From positions 3,968,001 through 4,032,000 of the forward strand of contig OZ004587.1 in NCBI GenBank assembly GCA_963924555.1: 64,000 nt of DNA, written 5' to 3'. Position numbers and translations under genes: made by a program. The stretch is from Crambe crambe (lineage: Eukaryota; Porifera; Demospongiae; Poecilosclerida; Crambeidae). A model generated the notes under the pieces. The model made no database searches, was not told the origin of the DNA, and worked only from the letters and a program-made list of their open reading frames with translations. Positions 1 to 12,229 of this stretch are shown here, in pieces. Position 1 is the stretch's first letter. The number at the start of each line of letters is the position of its first letter.

Positions 1-498
1 CCATCCCAGTGGAAAGCTTCAAACCACCTTCACATATACACAATGTCGTGATGGTGAATATAAAGTGAAATAAGAGTGATTGAATTGTTATAAGCTACTC
101 TCTTAGTGTTATACATTATCTCATTCACTTTCACTTATGCACCTTTTAAAGGGAGAGAAATCCTGATAAACTATCCAGATACAGTGATCTTGCAACATGA
201 AATTCTGAACGCCAAACAAAAATTTACTAGCCTCCTTTCAAAGGACTTAATCGTGGCTTTAGAGTTGGGCTACTTAATTAAAAAGGGAGCCATATTTGGT
301 GCATGTTGCAAGATCACTGCAATCCACTGTACAAATGGAAAATGAACTGTTCTAATATAAAAACCTTTGAACTTATAAATTGCTATGCAAGAAATGTAGT
401 ATGTATGTATATATGTATGTACATGATTTGACTGACCTGTGTGTCTTGATGTCCTTGAGACCACCACGAAGGTAGCCTAACCTCTCAGCTGGGTTATC
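1..498 (-). pseudogene. PKG-like kinase 3' exons, copy A (partial)
   Basis: On the minus strand two exons of a cGMP-dependent protein kinase-like gene can be read. The exon at 437-498 encodes [18 protein letters not shown] then THR and ends in a GT donor at 436-435. The exon at 1-27 begins WFEAFHWDG and runs off the window. They match the end of the AGC kinase domain in PKG (the NPxERLG motif, then the WF-x-x-F-x-W block). Compared with the copies at 19534-19594 and 53095-53155 this one keeps three extra codons (LKD) as in animal PKGs, but its upstream exon border is separated from the exon by the 499-827 transposon. I call it a disrupted copy; the rest of the kinase is not in the window. Confidence 0.6.
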
Positions 499-827
499 CA
501 GTGGCGGATTTAGAGTGGTTTCTGTGGTTTCCATTGAAACTCCCTTTGCTGCGCGCTAGCGCGTGCGATAGATGGCCAGTCTATAGCGCGCGCTATTTTA
601 ATACCCACTATTTTAATACCCACCTGTCAGTACTGAGCATGCTCAGAGTCTTTTCAAAGAGCCTTTAGTCGTCCAGAAACGGCTAGCTAGCTGAAGCTTA
701 CTATCTTCATCACTCACATATAAACAATCCAAAAAGGGTGTGGTTACGGGAAAGCGGGCGTAGTCAGACAAAAAATTTTCCCCGCAGATAGCTGAAACTC
801 CCTTTTAATTTTATAGATCCGCCACTG
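499..827. mobile_element. hAT-like MITE inserted in a PKG exon
   Basis: A 329-bp element begins CAGTGGCGGATTTAGAG and ends TATAGATCCGCCACTG, so the ends are inverted repeats of the CAGTGGCGGAT type common in hAT MITEs. TTATC flanks both sides (494-498 and 828-832), a partial match to the 8-bp duplication hAT elements make. The uninterrupted site is visible in the paralogs near 19583 and 53144. The interior has a GC-rich near-palindrome with repeated GCGCGC words. No coding frame is present. Confidence 0.75.
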
Positions 828-925
828 TTATCACTGCATTAAGCACACAGCTATAAATTGCATTGTTAAATTAATTATCCTGTACAACAATAACAAAAAA
901 ATAACGACAGCAACAAGAAGTAAAT

Positions 926-997
926 TTTTTAAAGGTGTTATCATGTAATGAGATGGTGAAGGAGGATTGAAGAAAAACTGGCAACCCAAGTGACCCC
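926..997 (+). repeat. Solo arm of a fold-back element
   Basis: About 70 bp from AAAGGTGTTATCATG to GGCAACCCAAGTGAC is nearly identical to one arm of the hairpin element at 59211-59421. The paralogs of this region (near 19640 and 53220) lack it, so it looks like an insertion or the remnant of one. Confidence 0.6.
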
Positions 998-1684
998 TTT
1001 TTTATCTCGGTATACTATGAATTAGCTATGTAATACTATAATGGCCAACGTTGTTCTAGTATATGAAGATATACTAGGATATACAAGTTATTGGTCTCTA
1101 GGGTTTACTGGCAGGTAAGAGTGTGTGTGCGTGCGTACATCAGTCAACAAAAAATGTTCAGTGATTGGACCATCCTCAGTAATTATCATTGGCTTTATGT
1201 ATAATTGGAGACTTACCATCCTGGGTCCTGTATGGAAAGTGTTTACTCTTGTTTTGATGGGTGTGGATATGCTAGCATCTTCAGTGGCTTCTCTCTTGAG
1301 GGAACAGGAAATCAAATAAAAGAAAATTTCGTACTTAAAGATAGTCCTAACCATTACGTATGTACGTAGCTGCTATTAGGAATTTGACTGGACAATAGCA
1401 CAATGGCAAAAAATTGACTGAATAATGTCAGAATTGATGTAAATCGGCCAGAAAATGTCTTAGCTGTGATGGGCTGTTTCCAGAGATAAATACAGTATAG
1501 TGTTTCTTTTGTGGTCTTACTAGCACGCTAATCTTATTTATAATAAGGACTCCAGAAATCTTTATTAAGCACTCCAGAGGTGTAGGGAAACCTACCAATT
1601 TGTTATTGGTATGGGTGTTATAGGAATTGTATGTTTTCCACATAGCTAGAAGGGTTATGCTGCCACAAATAAAGGGTGTCATGA

Positions 1685-2884
<1,200 letters not shown>

Positions 2885-3150
2885 AGAGAGTGCGGTAGCA
2901 CTCTCTAAGTAGGGATGGCAGGTCAAAGTCCATAGGACAGTATAAACTAAAAACTCTTCTTTCTCTTCTACCCTTACTCTACAGGTTCTCAGAAGGCTAC
3001 AGTGAATTATTATATCTACAAAGAAGAGAGGAGAATGTTCAAAAGCCAAAAATTCATTCGCCAACATAAGAAAAAAACGAGTTCTAAAATTGACTTTTCG
3101 TTCTTTTTCTTTATCAGAGAGTGCGGTAGCACTCTCTATGTAGGGATGAC
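2885..3150. mobile_element. Hairpin-ended MITE / satellite unit
   Basis: Two exact copies of the palindrome-like word AGAGAGTGCGGTAGCACTCT, at 2885-2906 and 3116-3137, bracket about 210 bp. The whole unit is the reverse complement of the units arrayed at 27541-28230. Each palindrome is followed by (A/T)GTAGGGAT, a word shared with the fold-back elements further on. It has no coding capacity. Confidence 0.65.
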
Positions 3151-3876
3151 TCGGACGGCCGCGCGCGCCGCCTATAGACTAATACAAAAGTGAAATTCCA
3201 GTTCCCCCACTTAGACCTAACAAAAGCTACTGTGAATGATTATCCAGCCTACTAGAGCCTACTACAATGTGCAGACCAAGTTTCAGGACCAGGGAGCTTA
3301 CCGTTTCAGAAATACGGCAAGCAGGTAAATCGCTATATTCTTCTTCTTCTCTATTATTATTATTCTTCTTCTTATTATTCTTCTTAGACAACCATATCTC
3401 TCGAACCACTCAAGCTACAGCTATGATTTCTGGACAAATCCACTCCAAATTCTACGAACTACGATCTTTTCTACTCGTTGATCCTCGAAAGAGTCGATGA
3501 AAAAGGAGACACTATGGAGCACAGCACTCGACTAATTCAATTAGGAAGCCATCTTTTCTATAATACGCATGCGCATGTATTTGAATATCCAATTATTCGA
3601 AATCATAATATTACTCAGCTGTCTCTAGCTAGCTAGCTAGCTAGCTCTAGTTGATGATAGACTACTGTATCGATTCGGGGATTTAGATTCACCAAGGTAG
3701 ACTATATTTCAGCATCTTCGACCTCCAAGTATGGCTCAACAACACAACACCTTGACTCGATAAATGATTGGGCTGGTATGCTATTGGAGAACTTCTTTCA
3801 TCTGTCCCTGCATACACATAGAAGAATGAACTCTAATCATAGCTAAAACCATAAAAGAGAGGAAAAAAGACCAGGA
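3151..3876. other. Non-coding stretch with CTT/ATT tracts
   Basis: Contains a short GC-rich patch (near 3150-3172), interrupted CTT and ATT trinucleotide tracts at about 3338-3388, and a run of TAGC repeats near 3628-3646. I see no gene. Confidence 0.6.
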
Positions 3877-4188
3877 ACAAGTAAGGGAAAAAGCATTTCG
3901 TGAAATGAAAAAAGATGTAGGGATGACCACTGCTCAAAAAAGTAAGGAAACAAGAAGGATGGAAATGGGATCAATCTTTGTTCTGTACATCCAGCCAACA
4001 ATCCCTACATATACGTCAGGTAACTTCAGATTATAGTGTAGTAATGTGTGTATATGTAGGGATTGTTGGCTGGATGTACAGAACAAAGATTGATCCCATT
4101 TCCATCCTTCTTGTTTCCTTACTTTTTTGAGCAGTGGTCATCCCTACATCTTTTTTCATTTCACGAAATGCTTTTTCCCTTACTTGTT
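3877..4188. mobile_element. Fold-back element with ~138-bp arms
   Basis: The left arm (3877-4014) starts AACAAGTAAGGGAAAAAGC and the right arm (about 4051-4188) is its reverse complement, nearly perfect by eye, around a loop of about 36 bp. The words GTAGGGATGAC and ACAAGT near the ends relate it to the fold-backs at 5229-5676 and 23398-23914. It encodes nothing. Confidence 0.85.
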
Positions 4189-5355
4189 ATAATAAGGATA
4201 ATAATAATAATAATAAGATCGACGTACCGACTTACTGGCTATAGTCATCAAAATTCTGCTTTGGCCATCTGATAGAGCGGCACCTAGAGGCTGATCTTTT
4301 GCTATTAGTTTTGACTAAGGCTCTACTTCACTATTTGATAGCACTCGGAACACAGCTGCTAATCTTTCTACGCCATTTTGAAGGGGGCGGGGCTTATGGG
4401 CGGAGCCACGTAAGCTTAAGTTTAGCTAGCTATAGCCAAGGTCTTCATTCATTATCTGATGATGTTCCAGTCACTCCTTGCTGAATTACAGTACAGATGC
4501 TCATCCTATAGTAGCATTATAGCCAGTACTTGGCTGTAGTGTAGTCAGCTCACTTCACCATGCCGTGTACATGTCATTTACATTGCTGTTGCTGTAAAGT
4601 TTTATATCAACAAAACTTAAATAGCTAAACAAATTCTTCAACCAGAGACACTGTATGTACCTACAAAAGAGGTTTATGTAGAGCTGGCTTTGTATAGTAC
4701 TGTACTGTAGCCTCCCTCATTCAACTTCAAGCACTAAGAAAAAGGATAGAAACAAGTGAGCGTAAAAAATAAAAAGGTTAAGTAGGGATAGCCTAAAATC
4801 TAGCTGGGCTATCTATAATGTGCTGCAGCCTCGTATGAAAAAAATCTTCGCGATATTACCTCATAAAAGGGGTGGGGCAATTAATAGCAGTTCTCCTCAT
4901 AACACCTGCACAGGATGTGGCCATTTGATGGCATCCACTATTATGATCACTACACCAAATGCATAAACTCCCCATACTCCTCCCTCAAGCAAGACATACG
5001 TACCATCTCAATAATTATTTCAGTGATCACATATGTAACAATTAGCTAATGCTGTTCACTTTTTAAAATGTTCACTCCTTTCAGTACTCCATTACACTGC
5101 AGATGATCATCCTTCAAACTCTCCTCCCTGAACAGAATGAAATACTGATCATTAAATAAATTTAGTTCAATCAAGGAAGCCTTTAGTGTCTATCAATTTT
5201 CATAATCACAAAGAAAAAGAATGCAAACAAGTGAATGCAAAAAATTTCTTCGAAATAAAAATGTGAAGTAGGGATGCTATTATAACTGCAGCTTCATTAT
5301 GAAAACCAAGTACTGCAGCATCGAAGCAGTATGGCCCAAAAATCTAGCTGGAATA
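4189..5355. repeat. Block present in inverted orientation at 21482-23395
   Basis: This block recurs as reverse complement at 21482-23395, interrupted there by a 714-bp transposon. Position 4337-4344 (GATAGCAC) is the unfilled target of that transposon. About 4200-4340 has a third partial copy at about 27400-27535. There is an (AAT)n tract at 4197-4216. I see no gene; short reading frames in it are not conserved between copies. Confidence 0.85.
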
Positions 5356-5676
5356 TGTATTATAACTGCATGCAAGAGAGTGAACTTAGTGAAGTGACCC
5401 TTACCCATCATCAAGTACAAGATACTATTCCTACTTCACTCCCATGATCAAGGGCCAAGGGAGTGAAGTAGGAATAGTATCTCGTACTTGATGATGGGTA
5501 AGGGTCACTTCACTAAGTTCACTCTCTTGCATGCAGTTATAATACATATTCCAGCTAGATTTTTGGGCCATACTGCTTCGATGCTGCAGTACTTGGTTTT
5601 CATAATGAAGCTGCAGTTATAATAGCATCCCTACTTCACATTTTTTATTTCGAAGAAATTTTTTGCATTCACTTGT
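5229..5676. mobile_element. Fold-back element with ~210-bp arms
   Basis: The left arm (5229-5440) begins AAGTGAATGCAAAAAATTTC and the right arm (about 5460-5676) is its near-perfect reverse complement; the loop around CCATGATCAAGGGCC is about 20 bp. The copy of this locus at 21482-21625 has only one arm. The sub-terminal word GTGAAGTAGGGATG is shared with 23398-23914. Confidence 0.85.
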
Positions 5677-6937
5677 AGTTATAGCTAGCTTACTTGTACA
5701 TGGTAATCTAATTACTTTCCTTGTCATTTTTGTCAGTTGACATTGTACATGATAAACAGTAGATACTGTATGTACAAGCAATAATTACTGCTAGCTACAC
5801 TAGTAATTTGTTTGACTCTAGAAGTGCATGTTCACTTCCAGTATTTTAAGTGGCAATAATGTCACAATAATTGTTACTAACAAGAGATCTAGACTACACT
5901 GAATCAGATTAGTCACTAAGTAACTCAACTTAATCAACTGGCTAACAAAACTCACAAAACTCTAACTCAAAAATAACTCTCAAAAACTCTCTAAGACCCT
6001 CTCTCTGCTACCTACTTTTATACAAAACTCAACTAACATGAAAAAAAAAATATAAACAAACAAAAAAAACATAAAAATAAACAACAACAAACAGAAAAGC
6101 AGGAAAAATCTCACACACACAAAATACAACCACACATGAGAATGCAGGACAGGTTTGGACATGCACAAGCACACAACAAAAATAAGCACACAACAAAAAT
6201 AATAATTTTTTACTGTACACACATACAAACTAGTCCATCATGGTATTTTGGTGGTCAAGTTTAAGGTGAAAGGTCAGTCCAGTAGTCCAGTCCAGTCCAG
6301 TGAATTCGGATACCCCATCAAGACACACATGTACATAGGTGAATCTAATCATGCACATACATAATTATTATCATGAATGTCAAGGAACATGTATCTGGAT
6401 AGATTTCCCCCCTGGCCATTATTGAGAGGCTTCACTGCATAGTGAAACAAGCGATCACTCTTATTACACTTATCATGACATGATCGTGAGCTTTCCACTG
6501 GGAGGGGCTTGTCAAGAGAACATTGGTTCCACCCAGTAGTGTATCATCCCTAATTTTGTTATTGTATATAAAGGACATAAAAGTGAGAGTAACATGATTA
6601 GGAAACCTATTGTGATGGCCATTTAATTGTTATTGGTATGGGTGCATGCGTAACAACATCCAGAAGGAGGGAAATGTAACTCATGAATAATCATGTCTAC
6701 TTGGGACTATCACATTCTAGATTAGCTGGTGATATCTCATTGTAATAGTAATAGAAAGTGCAGGTATTTTCATATGACTTTCCCCTCTCTAGTATCAGTT
6801 TCTCTGCTCCTTAATCTCTTAAGGGCTCACAAGGTATAAAAGTGAGATCAATTTAATTATCCTATGCTTATAGTGTGTCTAGCTATATAAACTCCATAGA
6901 GTATTTATAGGGAGGAAAATGTACTCAATAATAAAAT
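5677..6937. other. Left edge of GPCR block, paralog of 45830-46740
   Basis: From about 5860 this stretch aligns with 45830-46740; shared words include AACTGGCTAAC, CACACATGAGAATGCAGGAC and CATGACA..CGTGAGCTTTCC. No coding exon is recognised. It ends where the TTAA element begins. Confidence 0.65.
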
Positions 6938-7179
6938 TTAAAGGGTAGGTTGAATGAAAAAAAATTTTTTTTTAAAAATATAATATTATAGCTACCACCA
7001 AAACCCTTTCAGGGTAGTCTATAAACAATATATATTACAATTTTTATTCACACTATAGCATAACACCCACAAAAGAACATTCTTTTCAGCTAGAAATTGA
7101 CATTAGAAATTTACTTCCTGTTGTGGGCGGGGCTTAACGATGACGCTAATATAGGATTCAATTTGGCCACATGCTATGA

Positions 7180-7323
7180 ATGGCAACAGATAGTAGTCTA
7201 GGTGACCACAATTCTGGAGAAATCACTTTAGACTCAAACTCTTCACTAGGAAGTAGTTCAGGTGACAGCTCTCTAGAGTTTGATGGTGCTGATGAGCAAG
7301 GAGTGCATAGATTTCTCTATTTT
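7180..7323 (+). pseudogene. Acidic N-terminal exon of the TTAA element's protein
   Basis: An ATG frame of 48 codons rich in Asp, Glu and Ser (MATDSSLGDH, then SSLEFDGADEQGVHRFLY). It stops shortly after the point where foreign sequence begins. In the right arm the matching sequence continues without that insertion as GVHPFLYEPVTNSDDEGSD. The left arm resumes at about 7879 with YEPVTSDDDERSDPND, followed by a GTAAGT donor at 7951. So this is the first exon of the element's protein, present twice because both arms contain it. Confidence 0.5.
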
Positions 7324-7878
7324 TAAAATTTTTTTTAAATTTAATTTAATTTTTTTATGTTCTGATGCACGTACCATGGCTAATGCCAACTAGTGATACA
7401 CTAATAAATGGCAGCCAAAGAAAGAGAAATGAGAGAGAGAAACAGGTGGGATGGATGCACTACATAGACATAAAACGGCTCAAATGCCTTTTATAATAAT
7501 TATTATGATGACACTGTCTGTGATAATATATCTGGAAGGGAGTGCCATAAAAATATGACACTGATAAAGAAAGAATACCTATGATAATTAGTTCTGATGA
7601 ATGGTTGAAAAAGCAGGCATGAGTTCAAGTCAGTGTCGAGCAGTTGAGGATGGATAGTCTATGATGGATAATCTATAAAGACTGTTGCAGGGATGAGTGA
7701 CTCACCACTCAGAATTCTGTGAGCCAGGCACGACTCATGTACTTCCTCCTGCACTCCAGAAGTGGCCAGCCAAGCTGAGCCCTAACCAGACCAGTTCTTG
7801 GTTGCAAGTCTCACTGCAAAAGACTGGACACTCTAAAAGAGATTGACGTAGTACGTGGACTGATAAGGTGCCCAAATG
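7324..7878. mobile_element. Unidentified insertion inside the left arm of the TTAA element
   Basis: Between TTTCTCTAT (7314-7322) and CTATGAGCC (about 7878) lies about 555 bp absent from the opposite arm, where FLYEPVT reads straight through. CTAT on both sides could be a short target duplication. The insert is AT-rich at its left end. I do not recognise a family. Confidence 0.45.
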
Positions 7879-8465
7879 CTATGAGCCTGTTACCAGTGAT
7901 GATGATGAAAGGAGTGATCCAAATGATGTAGACTTCTCAATACAGATTGGTAAGTAAACAACAGTTCAAATTCCCAATGTTGAAGGTGCACTTGTGGTCA
8001 CTGTATGGTAATGCTTACAGCTATACTAATTCAATATACTTGAACTGTTGTTTACTTACTAATCTGTATTGAGAAGTCTAGCTAGATGAGTCACCACTTG
8101 AATCGCTCCCTTCATCATCACTATTGGTAACAGGCTCATAGAGAAATGGATGCACTCCTTCTGGCTCATCAGCACTGTCAAACTCAGAAGATACTGTCAC
8201 CTAAACTACTTTCTAGCGAAGAGCTTGAGTCTAACATGCTTTCTCCAGAACTGTGTGTGTAGCATGTGGCCAAATGAATCCCTACATCTGCGTCATCGTT
8301 AAGCCCCGCCCGCAGCAGGAAGTAAATTTCTAATATTTAATTTCTAGTTGAAAAGAATGTTTTTTGTAGGTGTTATGCTATAGTGTGAATAAAAATTGTT
8401 GTTTATAGACTACCCTGTGGTGGTATTTAAAAAAAAAATTTTTTTCCATTCAACCTACCCTTTAA

Positions 8466-9161
8466 TTATTATAATTCCAGGAACCCATTAAATTTTTAGT
8501 TCAGTTGGTGGTACCTCACCACAAGGGAATCCTCAAAGGACAACAGAAGGACAGCAGAAAGGGACGATTTACAATAACAATAAATGATTATTAATTAATC
8601 AGATTGAATATTCATGTTGAGTATTGTTCTCTCCAGTCAGATTGAACATTTATAACTTACGCTGTTGAAGGTAGGGTAATTCCAAGCAGTTCACAACTCC
8701 TCAGAAAATTTCAGGTAGCTAGCGTCCATTAGTTCTAGAGAAAAATAACTCTGGTCATGCCTGCATATTATACTAGCTACTGGGAAAGTTGGTAGGCAGT
8801 TTCAAACAATAGTCAGAGAGAAGCTATCGTAGTTTCCTGGTGCTATGAAGTGCCAACTAAAGCCTAAAGAAGAGGCACCAAATGTAGCATAGATAGCTTA
8901 GTTTGTTCATAATTATTTCCAAATATGCTGGAAAACCTACACTGTTTTCCACATGACTCATAAGGGCTGGATTTTCTGTGGATGGAGTTTATCATGGATG
9001 ACTAGCTAACCTAATTTTCTACTTTTTAGTCTGAGCTCTAAAAAATTTGTCAGAATTTCATAGAAAAAAAAAAAAGGACATGACTCACTAAAAGTACTCC
9101 TACAATAGTTAGTTTAAATCATGGTTATTATTTCTTCTCCCTTTTCTTTTCTTTTTTCCAG
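8466..9161. other. Upstream region of GPCR 1
   Basis: Colinear with 46730-46780 plus 47870-48430, the region upstream of the second GPCR. At 9138-9161 a pyrimidine-rich tract ends in CAG, a strong splice acceptor just before the GPCR start, so an upstream 5' exon probably lies in or beyond this region. I could not find that exon. Confidence 0.5.
9138..9161 (+). promoter_or_regulatory. Splice acceptor upstream of GPCR 1
   Basis: A pyrimidine run (CCCTTTTCTTTTCTTTTTTC) followed by CAG. The same site precedes GPCR 2 at 48923-48946. Conservation of both tract and spacing suggests a 5' untranslated exon spliced to the coding exon about 125 bases before the ATG. Confidence 0.6.
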
Positions 9162-9285
9162 ATTCGATCATCCAACTTCCCCCTCCCCGCTGGGAACTCT
9201 CACTACCATTATTTTTGCTATGCGCGCACTCATTAATTTTATACTATGCGCATGCTGATCGAGTCTCAAAAAATTAATAAACTTG

Positions 9286-10527
9286 ATGGGGAACAGTAGT
9301 TCGACGTCTTTCCCACAGTACATCTGCTTTGCAGAAAATTTGAGCAGAAATTCTGTCACGCCAGAATATTGGACTCCCCCTTCTGAATTCAGGGATGTTT
9401 CCCTAGCCACTGGGGTTGTGATGTTGCTGTTCTGCCTGATAGGTCTGCCGAGTAATTTCATCATCATCGTCAGTATACTGAAGCAAAAACTCTACAAGCT
9501 ACCAACTCACATTCTGCTGCTCAACCTGGTTATATCCGATTTTCTCTTGTGCCTTCTGTATATGCCCTTTACAGTCATTGCTTCATTTGCTGGGAGCTAT
9601 ATTTTTGGAAGCAGTGACTACACAAGATGTAGATTATGTGAAGGAGGTTTGATATTCACTGCACTAACTTTTTTCTCTCTATGGACCCTTGGCTTGATCT
9701 CTGTTGATCGTTTTATCTACGTCAAATTTCCTTTCTCCTATGAAAAAACAGTCACCAAAGTAAGAACTGTGATCACAGTCATAGTGGTTTGGTTACTCTC
9801 TATCTTCGTAGCTCTGCTACCATTTACTGGTTTTGGGCAAATCACATTTTCTTACAGTCTAGAAACTTGCATGGTAAATTTATTTGGTGAAACACCATTG
9901 ACACGAAACATAAACTACATGATATTCCTGATTGCATTGGGTCTCATTCCTGTGATTATAATAGTCATCACAAACATTTGGATCGTGTGCATAGCCAGAA
10001 AACAGATCAGGAAAGTTTACCATTCGACATGTAGAGAAGACAAACGTGAAAGAAAGCAAATCCAGAAAGTAAAAAACAAGAAGCAAGTTGCATTGCTGAA
10101 GGTCTTTGGAGGAATTTTAATAGCTAATTTCATTACTTGGACACCAGTAATAATTTATTCTGTAGTATCTATTGTAGTCAGCGGAGACGATATCCCCCTT
10201 TGGGTTCTTGTGTTCGTGTTTGGTACTTTCATCATGCATTCAGTGTTGCATCCTTTCATCGAGGGTATTTTCATTCCTGATATAAGAAACACTTTCAAAA
10301 AAGTATTCCCATGTAAGAAAATTTCATGCAAGTCAGGGACTAATAATTCAGAATTTGAAACTGGGAATCGGACGTTGCAAGAAGTCATAGATAGTGATGA
10401 TGGAAACAAGACCTGTTGCATAGGATGCTTGCAGACATGTTGTTTTGTGATCATTCCTGAATCTAGTGGAAGACCCAAAGAAGAATCCAACTCCTCTCCT
10501 TCAACTGTTATGAAAACAATACTATAA
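9286..10527 (+). CDS. Rhodopsin-class G-protein-coupled receptor 1
   Basis: One uninterrupted 413-codon frame with seven hydrophobic segments at residues about 42-64, 75-100, 115-145, 160-182, 208-232, 268-295 and 303-330. Class A hallmarks: Asp85 in LVISDFLL of TM2, Cys118 at the top of TM3 with Cys195 in loop 2, a DRF variant of the DRY motif (141-143), FITWTP in TM6, and a degenerate NPxxY (HPFIEGIFIP). N3 and N18 are glycosylation sequons. The basic third loop suits G-protein coupling. The tail has a cysteine cluster (TCCIGCLQTCC), possible palmitoylation sites. I chose the ATG at 9286; it follows a splice acceptor at 9160-9161. The ligand is unknown. The receptor is nearly identical to 49056-50099 in the membrane core. 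Confidence 0.93.
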   Translation: MGNSSSTSFPQYICFAENLSRNSVTPEYWTPPSEFRDVSLATGVVMLLFCLIGLPSNFIIIVSILKQKLYKLPTHILLLNLVISDFLLCLLYMPFTVIASFAGSYIFGSSDYTRCRLCEGGLIFTALTFFSLWTLGLISVDRFIYVKFPFSYEKTVTKVRTVITVIVVWLLSIFVALLPFTGFGQITFSYSLETCMVNLFGETPLTRNINYMIFLIALGLIPVIIIVITNIWIVCIARKQIRKVYHSTCREDKRERKQIQKVKNKKQVALLKVFGGILIANFITWTPVIIYSVVSIVVSGDDIPLWVLVFVFGTFIMHSVLHPFIEGIFIPDIRNTFKKVFPCKKISCKSGTNNSEFETGNRTLQEVIDSDDGNKTCCIGCLQTCCFVIIPESSGRPKEESNSSPSTVMKTIL

Positions 10528-10600
10528 AGTAAATGTAATATAGCTAATGAGTCCTTTGCAATAATTAGGCCGGTATTTTGATTGGGTAACTGTATACTTG

Positions 10601-11161
10601 TTAAGGGTGGTCAGACATAGTAACCATGTGGTCACAAAAGAATGTAATTACTAACCATAAATTTCCAGTGTGATACATAGAGTTTCAATGGGACTATATG
10701 AAATGCATTGTTTCTCTGGAATGAAGTATAGCACTGGGCCTAAAATTTGCATACAGCTATTATCTGAATAGGTGAACAAATTTACATTTGGATTTATCGA
10801 TACCTATTCTAGAACTTCATTTAGCAAGCCATGTAGTCACCACTAATGTTGCCATAGGAATAAATTAAAAGATATCAACAAAAGCTCACGTAAATAATTT
10901 GTAAAGGATAGTAATAAGAAATGGCTGACCAAAAATCAGCCACTGAACTCAAGTATTTGGTGAGAAATAGTTTTTTATACTTTGAGAGTGATGAAGCTTC
11001 ATATCTTGGGTAAGAATTGTCCTTTCTCCTTCATGTTTGGTATGTGTGGTAGTGTTATAGTGTGTCTTAGTCATGTGGAGTTTCAAGTCCTTAGCAATAG
11101 TAGCTTTGGAGATTGGCTTCCTTAGCAACCATGTGTGGGCGATATGTCTGACCACCCTTAA
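10601..11161. mobile_element. TTAA MITE, ~560 bp
   Basis: Ends are TTAAGGGTGGTCAGACATA and its reverse complement; TTAA at 10601-10604 and 11158-11161 is the likely target duplication. The 553-bp interior has no coding frame of note. It lies just 3' of GPCR 1, and the matching position after GPCR 2 shows no such ends. Confidence 0.75.
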
Positions 11162-11478
11162 GTTCTTTGCATCCAATAATTATAATATTATTTGTAGTTA
11201 ATTGCTTTACAACATGACTGAGAGGTGATAGCTCCTGACTATTAAGAACTAGGTGGGTGGCCTTGAGGAGCATGGAATTCTCCTCAGAGATCTTTGTTGA
11301 TATACATGTAAGTGTGCCACAAATTTGGGAAATCAAACCTCTTGAAGTTATGGTACCTCTCACTAAGTGAGTTATAACAACAACCTTAAAGACTGCCAAA
11401 CACAATACATAATTATGGACACACATACAGTAGCATACAAGAGTTAGTACACTTTTATTGTAATGGTCATCCGCTTTT
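11162..11478. other. Block sequence shared with 50840-51070
   Basis: No gene seen. The word CACAAATTTGGGAAATCAAA occurs here (11316) and at 50947, marking the paralogous alignment that continues on the far side of the retroelement at 17703. Confidence 0.65.
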
Positions 11479-11659
11479 AATGAAGTTTAATCGTAGATTC
11501 AAACGTGGTTAATGGGAGGAGCATTGGGCGGGGCCAGTGTATCAACCAGAGAGCATGCGCAAGAGAGCGAGTAGGTCAAATAAATAGGCGCGAAAAATAG
11601 TACCAGCAGTTTTTGTTGCAAGTAGCAAAGTCAGAGAACAGTCGGCTGAGAGCTTTTCC
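11479..11659 (+). repeat. A1 repeat of the YR retroelement
   Basis: A 181-bp left terminal repeat, the same as 17127-17307. It contains GGGCGGGGCC and TCAAATAAATAGGCGCG, promoter-like words expected at the 5' end of such an element. Confidence 0.85.
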
Positions 11660-12229
11660 ACCTTGGTGCGAGCTCGAATGCTACGTCTGAAAATTGAAGA
11701 GCCGGGAACCCAGTCTTTACGCCGGAGCAGGAGGCTTGGCTGTAGCGTTTTTTCGCGACCCGCGAGGGAGGAGCTGGAGTGGCATCTTCGTCAGGTTCGA
11801 CGACGACGCGGGCTTCCTGACAAGCAGGTAGTACTACGCCAGTTGGAGCTATTTAATGTGAGCTTGGGTTGTGAGTGAGGGGTTAGAAATGGCAACGGGT
11901 AGGCCGGGAGTAGACTTAGCGGAGAGCATGAAAGCTGGGGCTGTTTATACATTGGGTAGGTATAGCTTAGCTTACTGGCATGAAGATTAGACTAAGCTAG
12001 CTAGCTGGGCATGGAGCAGCTGCGGGAGAGGTACATGTACTACGGGTATGTCACTTGTAATTAAGGTGCCCAAAGATTCATACTTGTGCGCATGCGTGGT
12101 ACGAGTGGGAGGAGCTAGGGGGCTGATTGCAGACAGGCATGCACGTTGCCCAAAGAGAATAGGAGCAAGTAAAAAAAAAAAAAAAAAAAAAAAAAATTGT
12201 AATAGCTAGCCAAAGCTCAAGAGGCTCAG

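Larger units (their letters stand above)
6938..8465. mobile_element. TTAA-flanked DNA transposon with long inverted arms
   Basis: TTAA at 6938-6941 and 8462-8465 flanks an element whose ends are AGGGTAGGTTGAATG and its reverse complement. The inverted arms are long, about 380-430 bp. The paralogous locus near 46725 has no element, which supports an insertion here. TTAA targets are used by piggyBac and Kolobok elements; the termini do not decide between them. Each arm carries a copy of the same coding start: left at 7180-7320 (MATDSSLGDHNSGEITLD, acidic), right on the minus strand around 8080-8270. The left arm is split by about 555 bp of other sequence. No full transposase is present. Confidence 0.75.

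Noticed and set aside
5980-6228. Hydrophobic minus-strand frame (FFLLFCLLLFIF)
   Set aside because: Translation of an A/C-rich low-complexity stretch; not conserved in the paralog near 45960-46140.
9283-9285. TTG three bases before the GPCR ATG as a start
   Set aside because: A eukaryotic gene with an adjacent ATG at 9286 (and 49056 in the paralog) does not need it.
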